DNA from: Hyphomicrobiales bacterium
Lineage (GTDB): Bacteria > Pseudomonadota > Alphaproteobacteria > Rhizobiales > Rhizobiaceae
Direction: 5' to 3'
Length of the DNA stretch: 64,000 nucleotides
Assembly (NCBI GenBank): GCA_900467185.1
Contig: UBPA01000007.1
Coordinates: 1 to 64,000 of the forward strand
Made by a program: the position numbers and the translations under genes
Notes under the pieces: generated by a model
What the model was told of the DNA's origin: nothing
Database searches by the model: none
The model's input: only the letters and a program-made list of their open reading frames with translations
In this document: positions 1 to 7,933 of the stretch, in pieces
How the letters are laid out: each line of letters begins with the position of its first letter
Position numbering within the stretch: position 1 is the stretch's first letter

Positions 1-1956
1 GGCCACAGGCGGGGCGATGCCGGGGATGGGGCGGTGGTCGATGCCGGTCTCGGCGTAATCCATCAGGCGCTTGAAGGCGATGGCGGGCAGGGAGCCGCCG
101 GTCATATTGTTGGTCGAGGTGTAGTCGTCGTTTCCGAACCAGACGGCGGCCGTGTAATCCCCGGTGAAACCGACGAACCAGGCATCGCGGTAGGACTGCG
201 TGGTGCCGGTCTTGCCGCCGGCGACGACGCCGTTGTCGAGGGCGGCCTTGCGGGCCGTGCCGATGATCGGGATCTGCGTCAGCATGTAGTTCATCGAGGC
301 CGTGGCCTTTTCGCTGAGCACGCGCTGGGCCGGCGGCGCATCGCGGTTGAAATCGTAGAGCACGTCGCCATCGTAATTGAGGATCTGGCTGAGGCCGTGG
401 CGGCGGGCCTGCAGGCCGCCGGCCGGGAAGACGGCGTAGCCCGTCGCCTGGTCCATGACGGTGAGTTCGGAGGTGCCGAGCGGAATGGTCTTGTCCGGGC
501 GGATCGGCGTTTCCACGCCGAAGGCCTTGGCAAGCTCGACGATGCGGGGAATGCCGAGGGTCTCCTTGGCGAGCCGCACCGGTACCGTGTTGATGGAGCG
601 GGCGATGGCGCTGAGCAGCGTGACCTTGCCGGAGAAGCTGCGGCCGTAATTCTGCGGCGACCAGCGGCCCCAGGTGATCGGCGCGTCGCTGATCGTCGTC
701 TCCGGCGTCATGCCCTTTTCCATGGCCGCGGCATAGGTATAGGCCTTGAACGAGGAGCCCGGCTGGCGCAGCGCCTTGGTGGCGCGGTTGAACTGGCTCT
801 CGCCGTAATCCCGCCCGCCGACCATGGCGCGCACGGCGCCGCCGTTCTCGATCATGACCAGCGCGCCCTGTTTGACGCGGTAGCTTTCGCCGTACTGGCG
901 CAGGCTGGATTCGATCGCGTCTTCCGCCGCCTGCTGCAGGCCCATGTCGATGGTGGTGCGCACGATGAGGGAATGCTGGGCGAAGGGGGCGGCGATGCGC
1001 TGGACCTCGTCGAAGGCCCAGTCGAGGAAGAAATCGGGTGCCGTGACCTCGGCGCGATCGACCACGGAGGCCGGATGGAGCCGTGCGGCGACCACCTGTC
1101 CCTCGGTCATCAGCCCGCCCTGGACGAGGTTGGTCAGCACCTCGTTGGCGCGGGCGCGGGCGGCCGGCAGGTTGACGTGGGGGGCATAGCGGGCCGGCGC
1201 CTTGAAGAGGCCGGCGAGCATGGCGCTTTCGGCCAGATTGATATCGGTAATGGCCTTGCCGAAATAGAACTGCGACGCCGCCGCTGCGCCGAAGGTGCCG
1301 CCGCCCATATAGGCGCGGTCGAGATAGAGGCGCAGGATCTCCTTTTTCGAGAGGTTGCACTCCAGCCACACGGACAGGAAGGCTTCCTTGATCTTGCGCT
1401 CGAAGGTGCGCTCGTTGGACAGGAACAGGTTCTTGGCGAGCTGCTGCGTCAGCGTCGACCCGCCCTGCACGACGCCGCCGGCGCGCGCATTGACGGTCAT
1501 GGCGCGGGTGAGGCCGAGGAAATCGATGCCCCAATGGTCGAAGAAGCGGCGGTCCTCGGTGGCAAGCACCGCCTTGACCAGCGTATCCGGCAGCTCGTCC
1601 ACGGGAAAGCTGTCCTCGTGGATGATGCCGCGATGGCCGATCTCGTTGCCGTAGCGATCGAGAAACGTCACGGCGAAATCGCTCTGTGCCAGCCAGTTGC
1701 CCTTGGTTTCCTGAAAGGCGGGCAGCGCCAGCGCCAGCAGCACCACGGCCCCGACCGTGCCCCAGGTCATGCCTTCGCCGAGGAGCTCGAACACCGCCCG
1801 TTTCCAGCCGCGCACGCGAAACCGGCGAAAGAAGATGGTGATGTCCTCCCACCATTCGGCAAGGCGAAAACCGGTGTGCCAGACGGTGGAATCGATGAAG
1901 GCATCGATGCGCAGGAGGATATGGCGCTTCTTCGGCAGCTCCGCCGGACGCGGCAT
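1..1956 (-). CDS. Penicillin-binding protein 1A-family (class A, bifunctional), 3' end cut by window edge
   Basis: Polymerises and cross-links peptidoglycan at the outer face of the inner membrane. The visible 652 residues start with a short proline-rich cytoplasmic tail, one transmembrane segment near residues 65-85, then a GT51 glycosyltransferase domain (ATEDRRFFDHWGID, QGGSTLTQQLAKN) and a transpeptidase domain. That domain has the three classical motifs: PGSSFK with nucleophile Ser401, SIN, and KTGTTQ. The frame is open to base 1, so the C-terminus lies outside the window. ATG at 1956 is taken as the start; an in-frame TTG at 2028 with GAGTGAGGA about 12 bases upstream would add 24 residues and is a real alternative. 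It is divergent from the YcgN gene. The family assignment is firm; which paralogue it is cannot be told. Confidence 0.93.
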   Translation of the reverse strand, partial: MPRPAELPKKRHILLRIDAFIDSTVWHTGFRLAEWWEDITIFFRRFRVRGWKRAVFELLGEGMTWGTVGAVVLLALALPAFQETKGNWLAQSDFAVTFLDRYGNEIGHRGIIHEDSFPVDELPDTLVKAVLATEDRRFFDHWGIDFLGLTRAMTVNARAGGVVQGGSTLTQQLAKNLFLSNERTFERKIKEAFLSVWLECNLSKKEILRLYLDRAYMGGGTFGAAAASQFYFGKAITDINLAESAMLAGLFKAPARYAPHVNLPAARARANEVLTNLVQGGLMTEGQVVAARLHPASVVDRAEVTAPDFFLDWAFDEVQRIAAPFAQHSLIVRTTIDMGLQQAAEDAIESSLRQYGESYRVKQGALVMIENGGAVRAMVGGRDYGESQFNRATKALRQPGSSFKAYTYAAAMEKGMTPETTISDAPITWGRWSPQNYGRSFSGKVTLLSAIARSINTVPVRLAKETLGIPRIVELAKAFGVETPIRPDKTIPLGTSELTVMDQATGYAVFPAGGLQARRHGLSQILNYDGDVLYDFNRDAPPAQRVLSEKATASMNYMLTQIPIIGTARKAALDNGVVAGGKTGTTQSYRDAWFVGFTGDYTAAVWFGNDDYTSTNNMTGGSLPAIAFKRLMDYAETGIDHRPIPGIAPPVA

Positions 1957-2250
1957 GGCCGGGCCGCCGGGGGACGCGGCGCCCTCCGGTGGTGTGATGT
2001 CGGGAATGTCGTCGCTCGGGCTTGTCAACGCTTCGGACCGTCCTCACTCTCGCGCGGTGTTTCGATGTCGCACAGGCTGCTGGCGAAAGCAGGCTTTTTT
2101 CGCGCGGGATGGCGTTATACTGCCACGCGGCAACCTGCCCTTCCACGGGGATATGTCGCAACAGCCTTAAAATTCTGGAAATACAGACTTACCTAGCGCG
2201 GCGCCGCGCACCGGTATAGACGAAGCGGGCAACGACGACGGAACGGATCC

Positions 2251-2718
2251 ATGGGCGACCTCCCTTTCTGGAAGACGAAGACACTGGAGACGATGAACGG
2301 CGCGGAGTGGGAAAGCCTCTGCGACGGCTGCGGCCTGTGCTGTCTCAACAAGCTGGAGGACTGGGATACGGGCGAGATCGCCTGGACCTCGATTCGCTGC
2401 ACGCTGCTCGACGGCGACACCTGTCGCTGTCGCGACTACCCCAACCGGCAGGCGACCGTGCCGGACTGCATCCAGCTCACGCCGCAGCAGGTGCGCGAGC
2501 TTCCCTGGCTGCCGCCGACCTGCGGCTATCGCCTCGTGCGCGACGGCCGCGACCTTTACTGGTGGCATCCGCTGGTCTCCGGCGACCCGGAAACGGTGCA
2601 CGCCGCCGGCATTTCCGCGCGCGGACGCACGGTGAGCGAGGACGACGTCGATATCGACGACTTCGAATATTACCTCGCGGACTGGCCGACCGATGGCGGC
2701 GAGACGTCGGAATTCTGA
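2251..2718 (+). CDS. YcgN/UPF0260-family cysteine-cluster protein
   Basis: A 155-residue soluble protein of the YcgN (UPF0260) family, with the family's cysteine-rich pattern: [11 protein letters not shown] near residue 25, then [20 protein letters not shown] and PTCGYRL. Such spacing suggests a bound metal or Fe-S cluster, but the biochemical role of the family is not established. The C-terminal part ([23 protein letters not shown]) is also conserved in the family. ATG at 2251 follows an ACGGAACGGA stretch. It stands alone between the divergent PBP gene and the GTA-like cluster and marks the host side of that cluster. Confidence 0.88.
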   Translation: MGDLPFWKTKTLETMNGAEWESLCDGCGLCCLNKLEDWDTGEIAWTSIRCTLLDGDTCRCRDYPNRQATVPDCIQLTPQQVRELPWLPPTCGYRLVRDGRDLYWWHPLVSGDPETVHAAGISARGRTVSEDDVDIDDFEYYLADWPTDGGETSEF

Positions 2719-2720
2719 TT

Positions 2721-2741
2721 ATTTTCCCGAACTAGGAAAAT
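2721..2741. promoter_or_regulatory. Inverted repeat 5' of the GTA cluster promoter
   Basis: A perfect 7-bp dyad, ATTTTCC and GGAAAAT, with a 7-base spacer, lies three bases after the YcgN stop and six bases before the putative -35 element. There is no T-run after it on the plus strand, so it looks more like an operator than a terminator. The function is inferred from position only. Confidence 0.4.
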
Positions 2742-2746
2742 AGTCC

Positions 2747-2775
2747 TTGACGGCGTGACGGTCCTCCTGTAGGTT
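2747..2775 (+). promoter_or_regulatory. Putative sigma-70-type promoter of the GTA-like cluster
   Basis: TTGACG at 2747-2752 and TAGGTT at 2770-2775 are separated by 17 bases, about 100 bases before the first cluster gene. This is the only recognisable promoter between the YcgN gene and the cluster. The -10 match is weak, as is usual in rhizobia. Confidence 0.4.
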
Positions 2776-2872
2776 TTGCGTATGGTCGGAAATGTGCGGA
2801 TGCGGCGGGGCCGCGGCCCACAGCCGGCCTTTTTCATTCCGGGATTTCCTTCTTTCACGACAGGACGATGCG

Positions 2873-3568
2873 ATGACCGACGGGACCTACGATCCGGCGC
2901 TGTTCGGCGCGTGGACGGAGCCATGTGCCTATGGTCTGGGCGCCTATGGCGGGGGCGCCTCTGGCCCGAGCGCCTATGGTTTGGGGCCGGCTCTGGACGG
3001 CGAGCCTTTCGATGACGCGTTCCAGCTGATCCTCGACCGCAAGGCGGCCGACATCCCCGCCGGCGAAGAGCTGGTGGACATGCTGAACGGCATGACGCGG
3101 GAACTGCGCGAACAGATGCAGATGTTCCAGATGCTGCGCCAGCAGACCGACCGCCGGCAGACGGAGGCCGGCGAGGAGATCGACCGCAAGACGGCGCAGG
3201 CCGATGCCAAGGCCGCGATCGAGGCGATGTCGCTGATCGTGCGGACGCTGGAAAAGATCGACAGCCTGCAGCGCACGCTGGCGCAGGACCGGGAACGGCG
3301 GGACGCGGAGGCACTGGACGATGCGGGCTACCAATCTCTTCTCGACAGGATCGAGGCTCTGGTCGAGCAGCGCGCTGTCGAGCGTGGCCGGGCGTTCGAG
3401 ACGGCGCCGGCGCGCGACGGCGGCGAGCGCGACCGCGCGGGCGACAACGGCGCATGTGGGGACGGAGTGGGCGGGGACGCAGGTGCAGCCGGCGCCGTGG
3501 CTCTGGCTGGCGACGATTCCATGCCCGCCGTCTGCCGAGACGGCACCCCCCTTGCACCCTACGGATAA
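2873..3568 (+). CDS. Putative GTA small terminase-like protein (g1 position)
   Basis: A 231-residue protein at the head of the cluster, directly before the large terminase, where RcGTA has g1 (small terminase). Residues about 40-165 are charged and strongly helical (EELVDMLNGMTRELREQMQ, then DRKTAQADAKAAIEAMSLI), which suits an oligomeric coiled-coil DNA-recognition subunit. The N-terminus has a Gly/Tyr-rich AYGLGAYGGGASGP segment. The last 60 residues are low-complexity Ala/Gly/Asp and may not be native sequence. ATG at 2873 follows AGGACG; a longer in-frame start at 2792 lacks a ribosome site. The role is inferred from position and helical character; I see no firm sequence motif. Confidence 0.55.
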   Translation: MTDGTYDPALFGAWTEPCAYGLGAYGGGASGPSAYGLGPALDGEPFDDAFQLILDRKAADIPAGEELVDMLNGMTRELREQMQMFQMLRQQTDRRQTEAGEEIDRKTAQADAKAAIEAMSLIVRTLEKIDSLQRTLAQDRERRDAEALDDAGYQSLLDRIEALVEQRAVERGRAFETAPARDGGERDRAGDNGACGDGVGGDAGAAGAVALAGDDSMPAVCRDGTPLAPYG

Positions 3569-3773
3569 GCGCGATGCGGCGGTGGCCGCGCGGCGTCGGC
3601 GGATCGATGCGGCGATGTGGGCGCGGTTCGTTCTGATCGTTTCGGGTTTCGAGGATGGTGTGACGCGGGTCGATGAAAACTGGGAACGCAGGATGGCGCA
3701 ATTGCGCGACCTCCGGCAGCGCATGGCGGAGGCTGGTGATGGCGGCGGTTCCCCAGGCGCCGGACTGGCCGCG

Positions 3774-5213
3774 ATGATCGCCGGGGGTGCCGTTGCCAAG
3801 CCGCCCGTGCCAGCCCCGGTTTCCCCGGCGGGTGGGGCAGGTGCGGGGCGGGGGCCGGCGACGCCGTCTGACGGGTCGGTTCGGCTGGGCGGGGCGGGAT
3901 CTTCTCACGGAAGGGACGGCGGAACGCAGACCAGTGGTTTCGCGGCCTGGCTCACGGACGCGGCGGCGGGGGATCTCTCGCCGGTGCTTCTCGCGCGGCT
4001 CGCCTCCGACTGGCGGCTGACGGGGCGGCCCGAGCAGCGACCGCCGCCCGGCGACTGGCGGGTCTGGCTGCTGATGGGTGGCCGCGGCTCCGGCAAGACG
4101 CGGGCGGGATCGCACTGGGTGCAGGATCTCGCGACCGCCCCCGGTGCCCGGCCGGGCCTGCGGATCGCGCTGGTGGCGGAGACGCTGGGCGATGCGCGCG
4201 AGGTGATGATCGACGGCATCTCCGGCATCTGCCGGGTGGCGACGCGGCAGCGGCCGGACTTCGAGGTGTCGCGCCGCCGGCTGGTCTGGCCGAACGGGAC
4301 GATCGCCCAGATTTTTTCCTCGGAGGACCCCGAAAGCCTGCGCGGTCCGCAATTCGACTATGCTTGGTGCGACGAGCTGGGGAAATGGAAACATGCGCAG
4401 GCGACCTTCGACATGCTGCAGTTCGCGCTGCGGCTGGGGCCGGACCCGCGCATTCTGGTGACGACGACGCCCCGGCCGATCCCGATCCTCAAGGCGCTGG
4501 CAGCCGATCCGGCGACGGTGCTGCGGCGCATCCGCACGCTGGACAATGCCTGCAATCTGGCGCCGGGCTTCCTCAAGGCGATGGACGGCCGCTATGGCGG
4601 CACCCGGCTCGGGCGGCAGGAACTCGACGGCGAGATGATCGCCGATCGGGAGGATGCGCTGTGGAACCGGGCGGCGATCGAGGCGCTGACCCTGCGGGAT
4701 GTCGGCCCGCTCGGCCGCATCGTCGTGGCGGTCGATCCGCCGGCGGGCGCGGGGGCCGACAGCTGCTGCGGCATCGTGGTGGCCGGCATCGACGGGCGGG
4801 GACGCGCGGTGGTGCTGGCGGACTGCTCGGTGGAGGGCGCAAGCCCCGCCGGCTGGGCGGCGGCCGTGGTCCGCGCCTTCCGCCGCTTCGATGCCGACCG
4901 CATCGTTGCCGAGATCAACCAGGGCGGCGACATGGTGGCCGCCGTCCTGCGCGGCATCGACGCCCGCCTGCCGATCACCACCGTGCGCGCCAGCCGCGGC
5001 AAGTGGCTGCGGGCCGAGCCCGTGGCGGCCTTGTACGAGCAGGGCCGCGTGGTGCATGCCGGAGCGTTTCCGGCGCTGGAGGACCAGATGTGCGACTTCG
5101 GTGCGGACGGACTTTCGTCGGGACGCTCGCCGGACCGGCTGGATGCGCTGGTCTGGGCGCTGACGGCGCTGATGCTGGAGGGCGGGGGCGAGCCGCGGTT
5201 GCGGATGGTGTGA
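3774..5213 (+). CDS. GTA/phage large terminase subunit (TerL, g2)
   Basis: The DNA-packaging ATPase and nuclease that fills the capsid. It has a Walker A motif GGRGSGKT, a Walker B-like FDYAWCDELGKW, the coupling motif LVTTTPRP, and a C-terminal RNase H-like nuclease domain with acidic VVAVDPPAG and SPDRLDALVWALTAL. FAAWL and DWRLTGRPEQ before the ATPase match the usual N-terminus of alphaproteobacterial terminases. The start is uncertain: ATG 3774 is chosen (479 residues), but ATG 3615, ATG 3723 and GTG 3807 are in frame. The frame is open back to 3321 and reads plausibly helical sequence (VDENWERRMAQLRDLRQRM) between 3580 and 3740, so either the protein is longer or a frameshifted piece of the upstream gene lies here. 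Confidence 0.9.
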   Translation: MIAGGAVAKPPVPAPVSPAGGAGAGRGPATPSDGSVRLGGAGSSHGRDGGTQTSGFAAWLTDAAAGDLSPVLLARLASDWRLTGRPEQRPPPGDWRVWLLMGGRGSGKTRAGSHWVQDLATAPGARPGLRIALVAETLGDAREVMIDGISGICRVATRQRPDFEVSRRRLVWPNGTIAQIFSSEDPESLRGPQFDYAWCDELGKWKHAQATFDMLQFALRLGPDPRILVTTTPRPIPILKALAADPATVLRRIRTLDNACNLAPGFLKAMDGRYGGTRLGRQELDGEMIADREDALWNRAAIEALTLRDVGPLGRIVVAVDPPAGAGADSCCGIVVAGIDGRGRAVVLADCSVEGASPAGWAAAVVRAFRRFDADRIVAEINQGGDMVAAVLRGIDARLPITTVRASRGKWLRAEPVAALYEQGRVVHAGAFPALEDQMCDFGADGLSSGRSPDRLDALVWALTALMLEGGGEPRLRMV

Positions 5214-5240
5214 TGGTGGCGGGCGTTTACGGGTATGGCG

Positions 5241-5404
5241 GCCCCTCATCCGGCTGCCGCCACCTTCTCCCCGCCAAGCGGGGCGAAGGGACTTGGGGCA
5301 AGCGCTCGCTCCTTTCTCGAAGGCTGATGATAGGGGCGGGAGCGACGCCGCGTGTCCCTTCGCCCCGCTTGCGGGGAGAAGGTGCCGGCAGGCGGATGAG
5401 GGGC
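5241..5404. repeat. Rhizobial palindromic intergenic element (RIME-like)
   Basis: Two roughly 51-base arms, 5241-5292 and 5354-5404, are near-perfect reverse complements around a 61-base core. Each arm also contains its own hairpin, CTTCTCCCCGC facing GCGGGGCGAAGG. The outermost CCCTCATCCG and CGGATGAGGGG are typical of dispersed intergenic palindromes in Rhizobiaceae such as RIME. It fills most of the 318-base gap between the terminase and the first small opposite-strand gene. A further hairpin (GGGGAAGAGA facing TCTCTTGTCCCC) follows at about 5423-5453. Confidence 0.75.
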
Positions 5405-5478
5405 TGACGGTGGTGGTTTTGGGATCTGGGGAAGAGAGGGCCTTCTCTTGTCCCCCCAAACACGTCCCACAAATGAAA

Positions 5479-5503
5479 AGAGGCGCAACCGGTGTGCGCC
5501 TCT
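5479..5503 (-). terminator. Rho-independent terminator of the 37-residue gene
   Basis: A perfect 9-bp stem, AGAGGCGCA facing TGCGCCTCT, with a 7-base loop. On the minus strand it is followed by TTTTC and starts 28 bases after the stop of the small gene at 5531. This supports that gene being transcribed on its own. Confidence 0.65.
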
Positions 5504-5530
5504 CGTCCCTCTCGAACCGACCTCGGTCGG

Positions 5531-5644
5531 CTATTTCGCGCCGGCCGGTGCGGGCTTGGCGGGGGTGGGTGTGGTGGTGCGGATCTGGCGCCATTCGTTC
5601 TCGAAGCGTTCGAAAAGGCTCTGGGAAATCGTCTTGACGGTCAT
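5531..5644 (-). CDS. Small protein A (37 aa) with an ENEW motif
   Basis: A 37-residue protein, MTVKTISQSLFERFENEW followed by RQIRTTTPTPAKPAPAGAK. A short amphipathic helix (residues 5-24) leads to a Thr/Pro/Ala-rich tail. It has no signal peptide, membrane segment or recognised domain. ATG at 5644 is preceded by AAGGAGA, a strong ribosome site, and the gene has its own terminator, so it is very likely translated. The core FENEWRQIRT matches IENEWQQMRT in the next gene upstream, so the two are paralogues. It lies antisense to the GTA-like genes, between terminase and endolysin. Function unknown. Confidence 0.65.
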   Translation of the reverse strand: MTVKTISQSLFERFENEWRQIRTTTPTPAKPAPAGAK

Positions 5645-5729
5645 GGTCTCTCCTTAACGCGACGGTTGAGTGCGACAAAAACGCACATTGGGCACAAAGG
5701 TTCCGCGGACAATGCCGCAGGGCGAAAGG

Positions 5730-5894
5730 TCAGTCGCGCACGGTCGCGGCGGGGCGGGCATCCGTGCGGGCTTCGGCACGCGGGGTGGCGACAGCGACGG
5801 TGCGCATCTGCTGCCACTCGTTTTCGATGCGGCTGAGGAGATGCGGCGGAATGGTTTCGCGGGTCTGGGTCTGCGTCTTTTCTGTCGAGGTCAT
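5730..5894 (-). CDS. Small protein B (54 aa), paralogue of the neighbouring 37-aa protein
   Basis: A 54-residue protein beginning MTSTEKTQTQTRETIPPH. The central LLSRIENEWQQMRT aligns with LFERFENEWRQIRT of the adjacent gene: E, N, E, W, Q, R and T are identical and the hydrophobic positions are kept. The tail is Ala/Arg/Thr-rich. ATG at 5894 follows AGGGAGA. A longer in-frame start at 5978 would read into the divergent promoter region and is not preferred. Both small genes point away from a 200-base AT-rich spacer with a dyad at 6009-6029. No family is recognised. Confidence 0.62.
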   Translation of the reverse strand: MTSTEKTQTQTRETIPPHLLSRIENEWQQMRTVAVATPRAEARTDARPAATVRD

Positions 5895-6008
5895 GCCGTC
5901 TCTCCCTGTTGGTTTTTTTAATTCGACCTTGAGTGGCCGGTCCCGCCTGCTGGCTTTACGCTGGCAGAGCCTAAACAAAAAGTAAATCAGTGCCTTAAGG
6001 AGTTTAAA

Positions 6009-6029
6009 CGATTTAGTTTTCTTAAATCG
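6009..6029. promoter_or_regulatory. Perfect 7-7-7 dyad between divergent genes
   Basis: CGATTTA, seven bases, then TAAATCG, in an AT-rich spacer (about 5930-6050) that is unlike the surrounding GC-rich DNA. It sits midway between the minus-strand small gene (start 5894) and the plus-strand endolysin gene (start 6095), where a shared regulator would be expected to bind. The geometry equals that of the dyad at 2721-2741, though the sequence differs. Operator role is inference. Confidence 0.45.
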
Positions 6030-6094
6030 ATTGTATTGCGCATTTTTCGTGACAACCGGGCGTCGGCCTGTGCTGGCGAAGAGGGGATCATCGG

Positions 6095-6748
6095 ATGGAC
6101 AGAGCTGTGTTTTTCGCCACCGTCCGCCGGACGCTGTTCGGCGGCCGGCTGACGAGCGGGCAGGTGGCGGGAATGGGGGCGATTCTCGACAGGGCGCGGG
6201 CGGGGCCGGGCAGCGCTGCCGGGCGCTGCGACGGGCGGTGGCTCGCCTATATGCTAGCGACGGCGCATCACGAAACCGGGCGAAAGATGCAGCCTGTGCG
6301 GGAGACGATGGCGGCGAGCGACGCGCAGGCGATCGCCCGGCTGGACAGAGCTTTCGCCGCCGGCAAGCTGCCGACGGTGCGCACGCCCTACTGGCGGCGC
6401 GATGCCGAGGGCAAGTCCTGGCTCGGCCGGGGCCTCGTGCAGCTGACGCACCGGCGCAACTACGAGGTCCTGTCGGGCCTCGTCGGCATCGACCTCGTCG
6501 CCGACCCCGGCCGCGCGCTGGACGGCGGCATCGCGGTCGAAATCCTCTTTGCCGGCATGAAAACCGGTGCCTTCACCGGCGTGTCGCTGGCGGATGTGTT
6601 CACACCCGGCGGGGCCGACTGGGTGGGCGCGCGCCGGATCATCAACGGGCGGGACCGCGCGGTCGAGATCGCGGCGCAGGCCCGCACCTATCATGCCGCG
6701 CTCGCCGCTGCGGGCTGGCCATCAACCAGAAGGATCGCTCTGTCATGA
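6095..6748 (+). CDS. GH19-like endolysin / chitinase-class I type muramidase
   Basis: A 217-residue peptidoglycan-degrading enzyme that resembles phage and alphaproteobacterial GH19-type lysins. Landmarks are the catalytic-Glu region MLATAHHETGRKMQPV (Glu near residue 60), YWRRDAEGKSWLGRGLVQLT, the central RNYEVLSGLVGIDLV and the C-terminal ARRIINGRDRAVEIA. There is no signal peptide, so release would need a holin or host lysis. Its stop overlaps the portal start as ATGA, which implies coupled translation and ties it to the GTA-like cluster. In RcGTA the endolysin is encoded outside the main cluster, so this position is unusual. Confidence 0.8.
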   Translation: MDRAVFFATVRRTLFGGRLTSGQVAGMGAILDRARAGPGSAAGRCDGRWLAYMLATAHHETGRKMQPVRETMAASDAQAIARLDRAFAAGKLPTVRTPYWRRDAEGKSWLGRGLVQLTHRRNYEVLSGLVGIDLVADPGRALDGGIAVEILFAGMKTGAFTGVSLADVFTPGGADWVGARRIINGRDRAVEIAAQARTYHAALAAAGWPSTRRIALS

Positions 6749-7920
6749 AGATGCCGTTCGGTTTGAAAATGCCGGGTCTGGGCACCGATGCCGGGAAACC
6801 CCCCGGACGGGCGCCGGCGCCTGCGGCGCGCGAAAACAAGGCGGCGGGCTTCGTCGCCATCGCGCAGGAGGGACGGGCGCACTGGACCGGGCGCTCCTAT
6901 GCGGCGCTGGCGCGGGAGGGTTTCCTGCGCAACCCGGTCGCCTATCGCACGGTGCGGATGATCGCGGAGGCCTCCGCCGCCGTGCCGCTCATGGTCTATC
7001 GCGGCGAGACCGAAATGACGGACCATCCGGTGCTGCGGCTGCTGGCGCGGCCGAACGGGGAGATGGCGGCGGCGGATTTCTTCGAAACGCTCTACGGCCA
7101 CCTGCTGCTGTCGGGCAACGCCTTCGTGGAGGCGGTGACGCTCGGCACCGAGACGCGCGAGCTGCATCTGTTGCGGCCGGACCGGGTGCGGGTTCTGGAA
7201 GGACGGGACGGATGGCCGGAGGGCTACGAGTATCGCGCGGGCAGCGCCGTGCGGCGCTATGCGGCGGGAACCGCGTTGCTGCATCTCAAACTGTTCCATC
7301 CGCTGGACGATCATCTGGGATTTCCGCCGCTGGCGGCCGCCCAGACGGCGCTCGACCTCTCCAATGCGGCGGCGACCTGGAACAAGGCGCTGCTCGACAA
7401 TTCCGCCCGGCCCTCCGGCGCGCTGGTCTACCAGCCGAAGGAGGGCGGCAACCTCTCGCCCGACCAGTACGACCGGCTGAAAAGCGAGCTGGACGAAGGC
7501 TATAGCGGGCCGATGCGCGCCGGACGGCCGCTGCTGCTCGAAGGCGGGCTCGACTGGAAGGCGATGGGCCTTTCGCCGAAGGACATGGATTTCGTGGAGG
7601 CGAAGAACGGCGCGGCGCGCGACATCGCGCTCGCCTTCGGCGTGCCGCCCATGCTGCTCGGCATTCCCGGCGACAATACCTATGCCAACTATCAGGAAGC
7701 CCACCGGGCCTTCTACCGGCTGACCGTGCTGCCGATGATCAACCGCACGGCGACGGCGCTCTCCGCCTGGCTGTCCGACCGCTTCGACGCGCCGCTGCGG
7801 CTGGTGGCGGATCTCGACCAGGTGAACGGGCTTTCGGGCGAGCGCAGCGAACTCTGGGCGCGCCTGGGGGCGGCGGATTTTCTGACCGACGCGGAGAAGC
7901 GGGCGGCGGTGGGGTATTGA
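6745..7920 (+). CDS. Phage/GTA portal protein (HK97 family, g3)
   Basis: A 391-residue portal that would form the dodecameric ring at the capsid vertex through which DNA is packaged. The HK97-type portal sequence is clear: YRTVRMIAEASAAVPLMVY, HPVLRLLARPN, FFETLYGHLLLSGNAFVE, PSGALVYQP, and the C-terminal GVPPMLLGIPGDNTYANYQ followed by EAHRAFYRLTVLPMINR. ATG at 6745 overlaps the endolysin stop by four bases. An upstream in-frame open stretch to 6031 overlaps the endolysin and is not coding in this frame. Confidence 0.95.
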   Translation: MKMPFGLKMPGLGTDAGKPPGRAPAPAARENKAAGFVAIAQEGRAHWTGRSYAALAREGFLRNPVAYRTVRMIAEASAAVPLMVYRGETEMTDHPVLRLLARPNGEMAAADFFETLYGHLLLSGNAFVEAVTLGTETRELHLLRPDRVRVLEGRDGWPEGYEYRAGSAVRRYAAGTALLHLKLFHPLDDHLGFPPLAAAQTALDLSNAAATWNKALLDNSARPSGALVYQPKEGGNLSPDQYDRLKSELDEGYSGPMRAGRPLLLEGGLDWKAMGLSPKDMDFVEAKNGAARDIALAFGVPPMLLGIPGDNTYANYQEAHRAFYRLTVLPMINRTATALSAWLSDRFDAPLRLVADLDQVNGLSGERSELWARLGAADFLTDAEKRAAVGY

Positions 7921-7933
7921 GGCTAGATCAGCG

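Noticed and set aside
2670-5678. Very long open frames antisense to the GTA-like genes (also 15389-19417 minus and 34-2196 plus)
   Set aside because: They mirror real genes in high-GC DNA with third-position bias. Their translations are Arg/Pro/Ala/His-rich without domains, while the opposite frames show clear families.
5995-6025. CtrA-type sites (TTAA-N7-TTAA) before the endolysin gene
   Set aside because: Three TTAA words occur, but the spacings are 5 and 14 bases, not 7. No full site is present.
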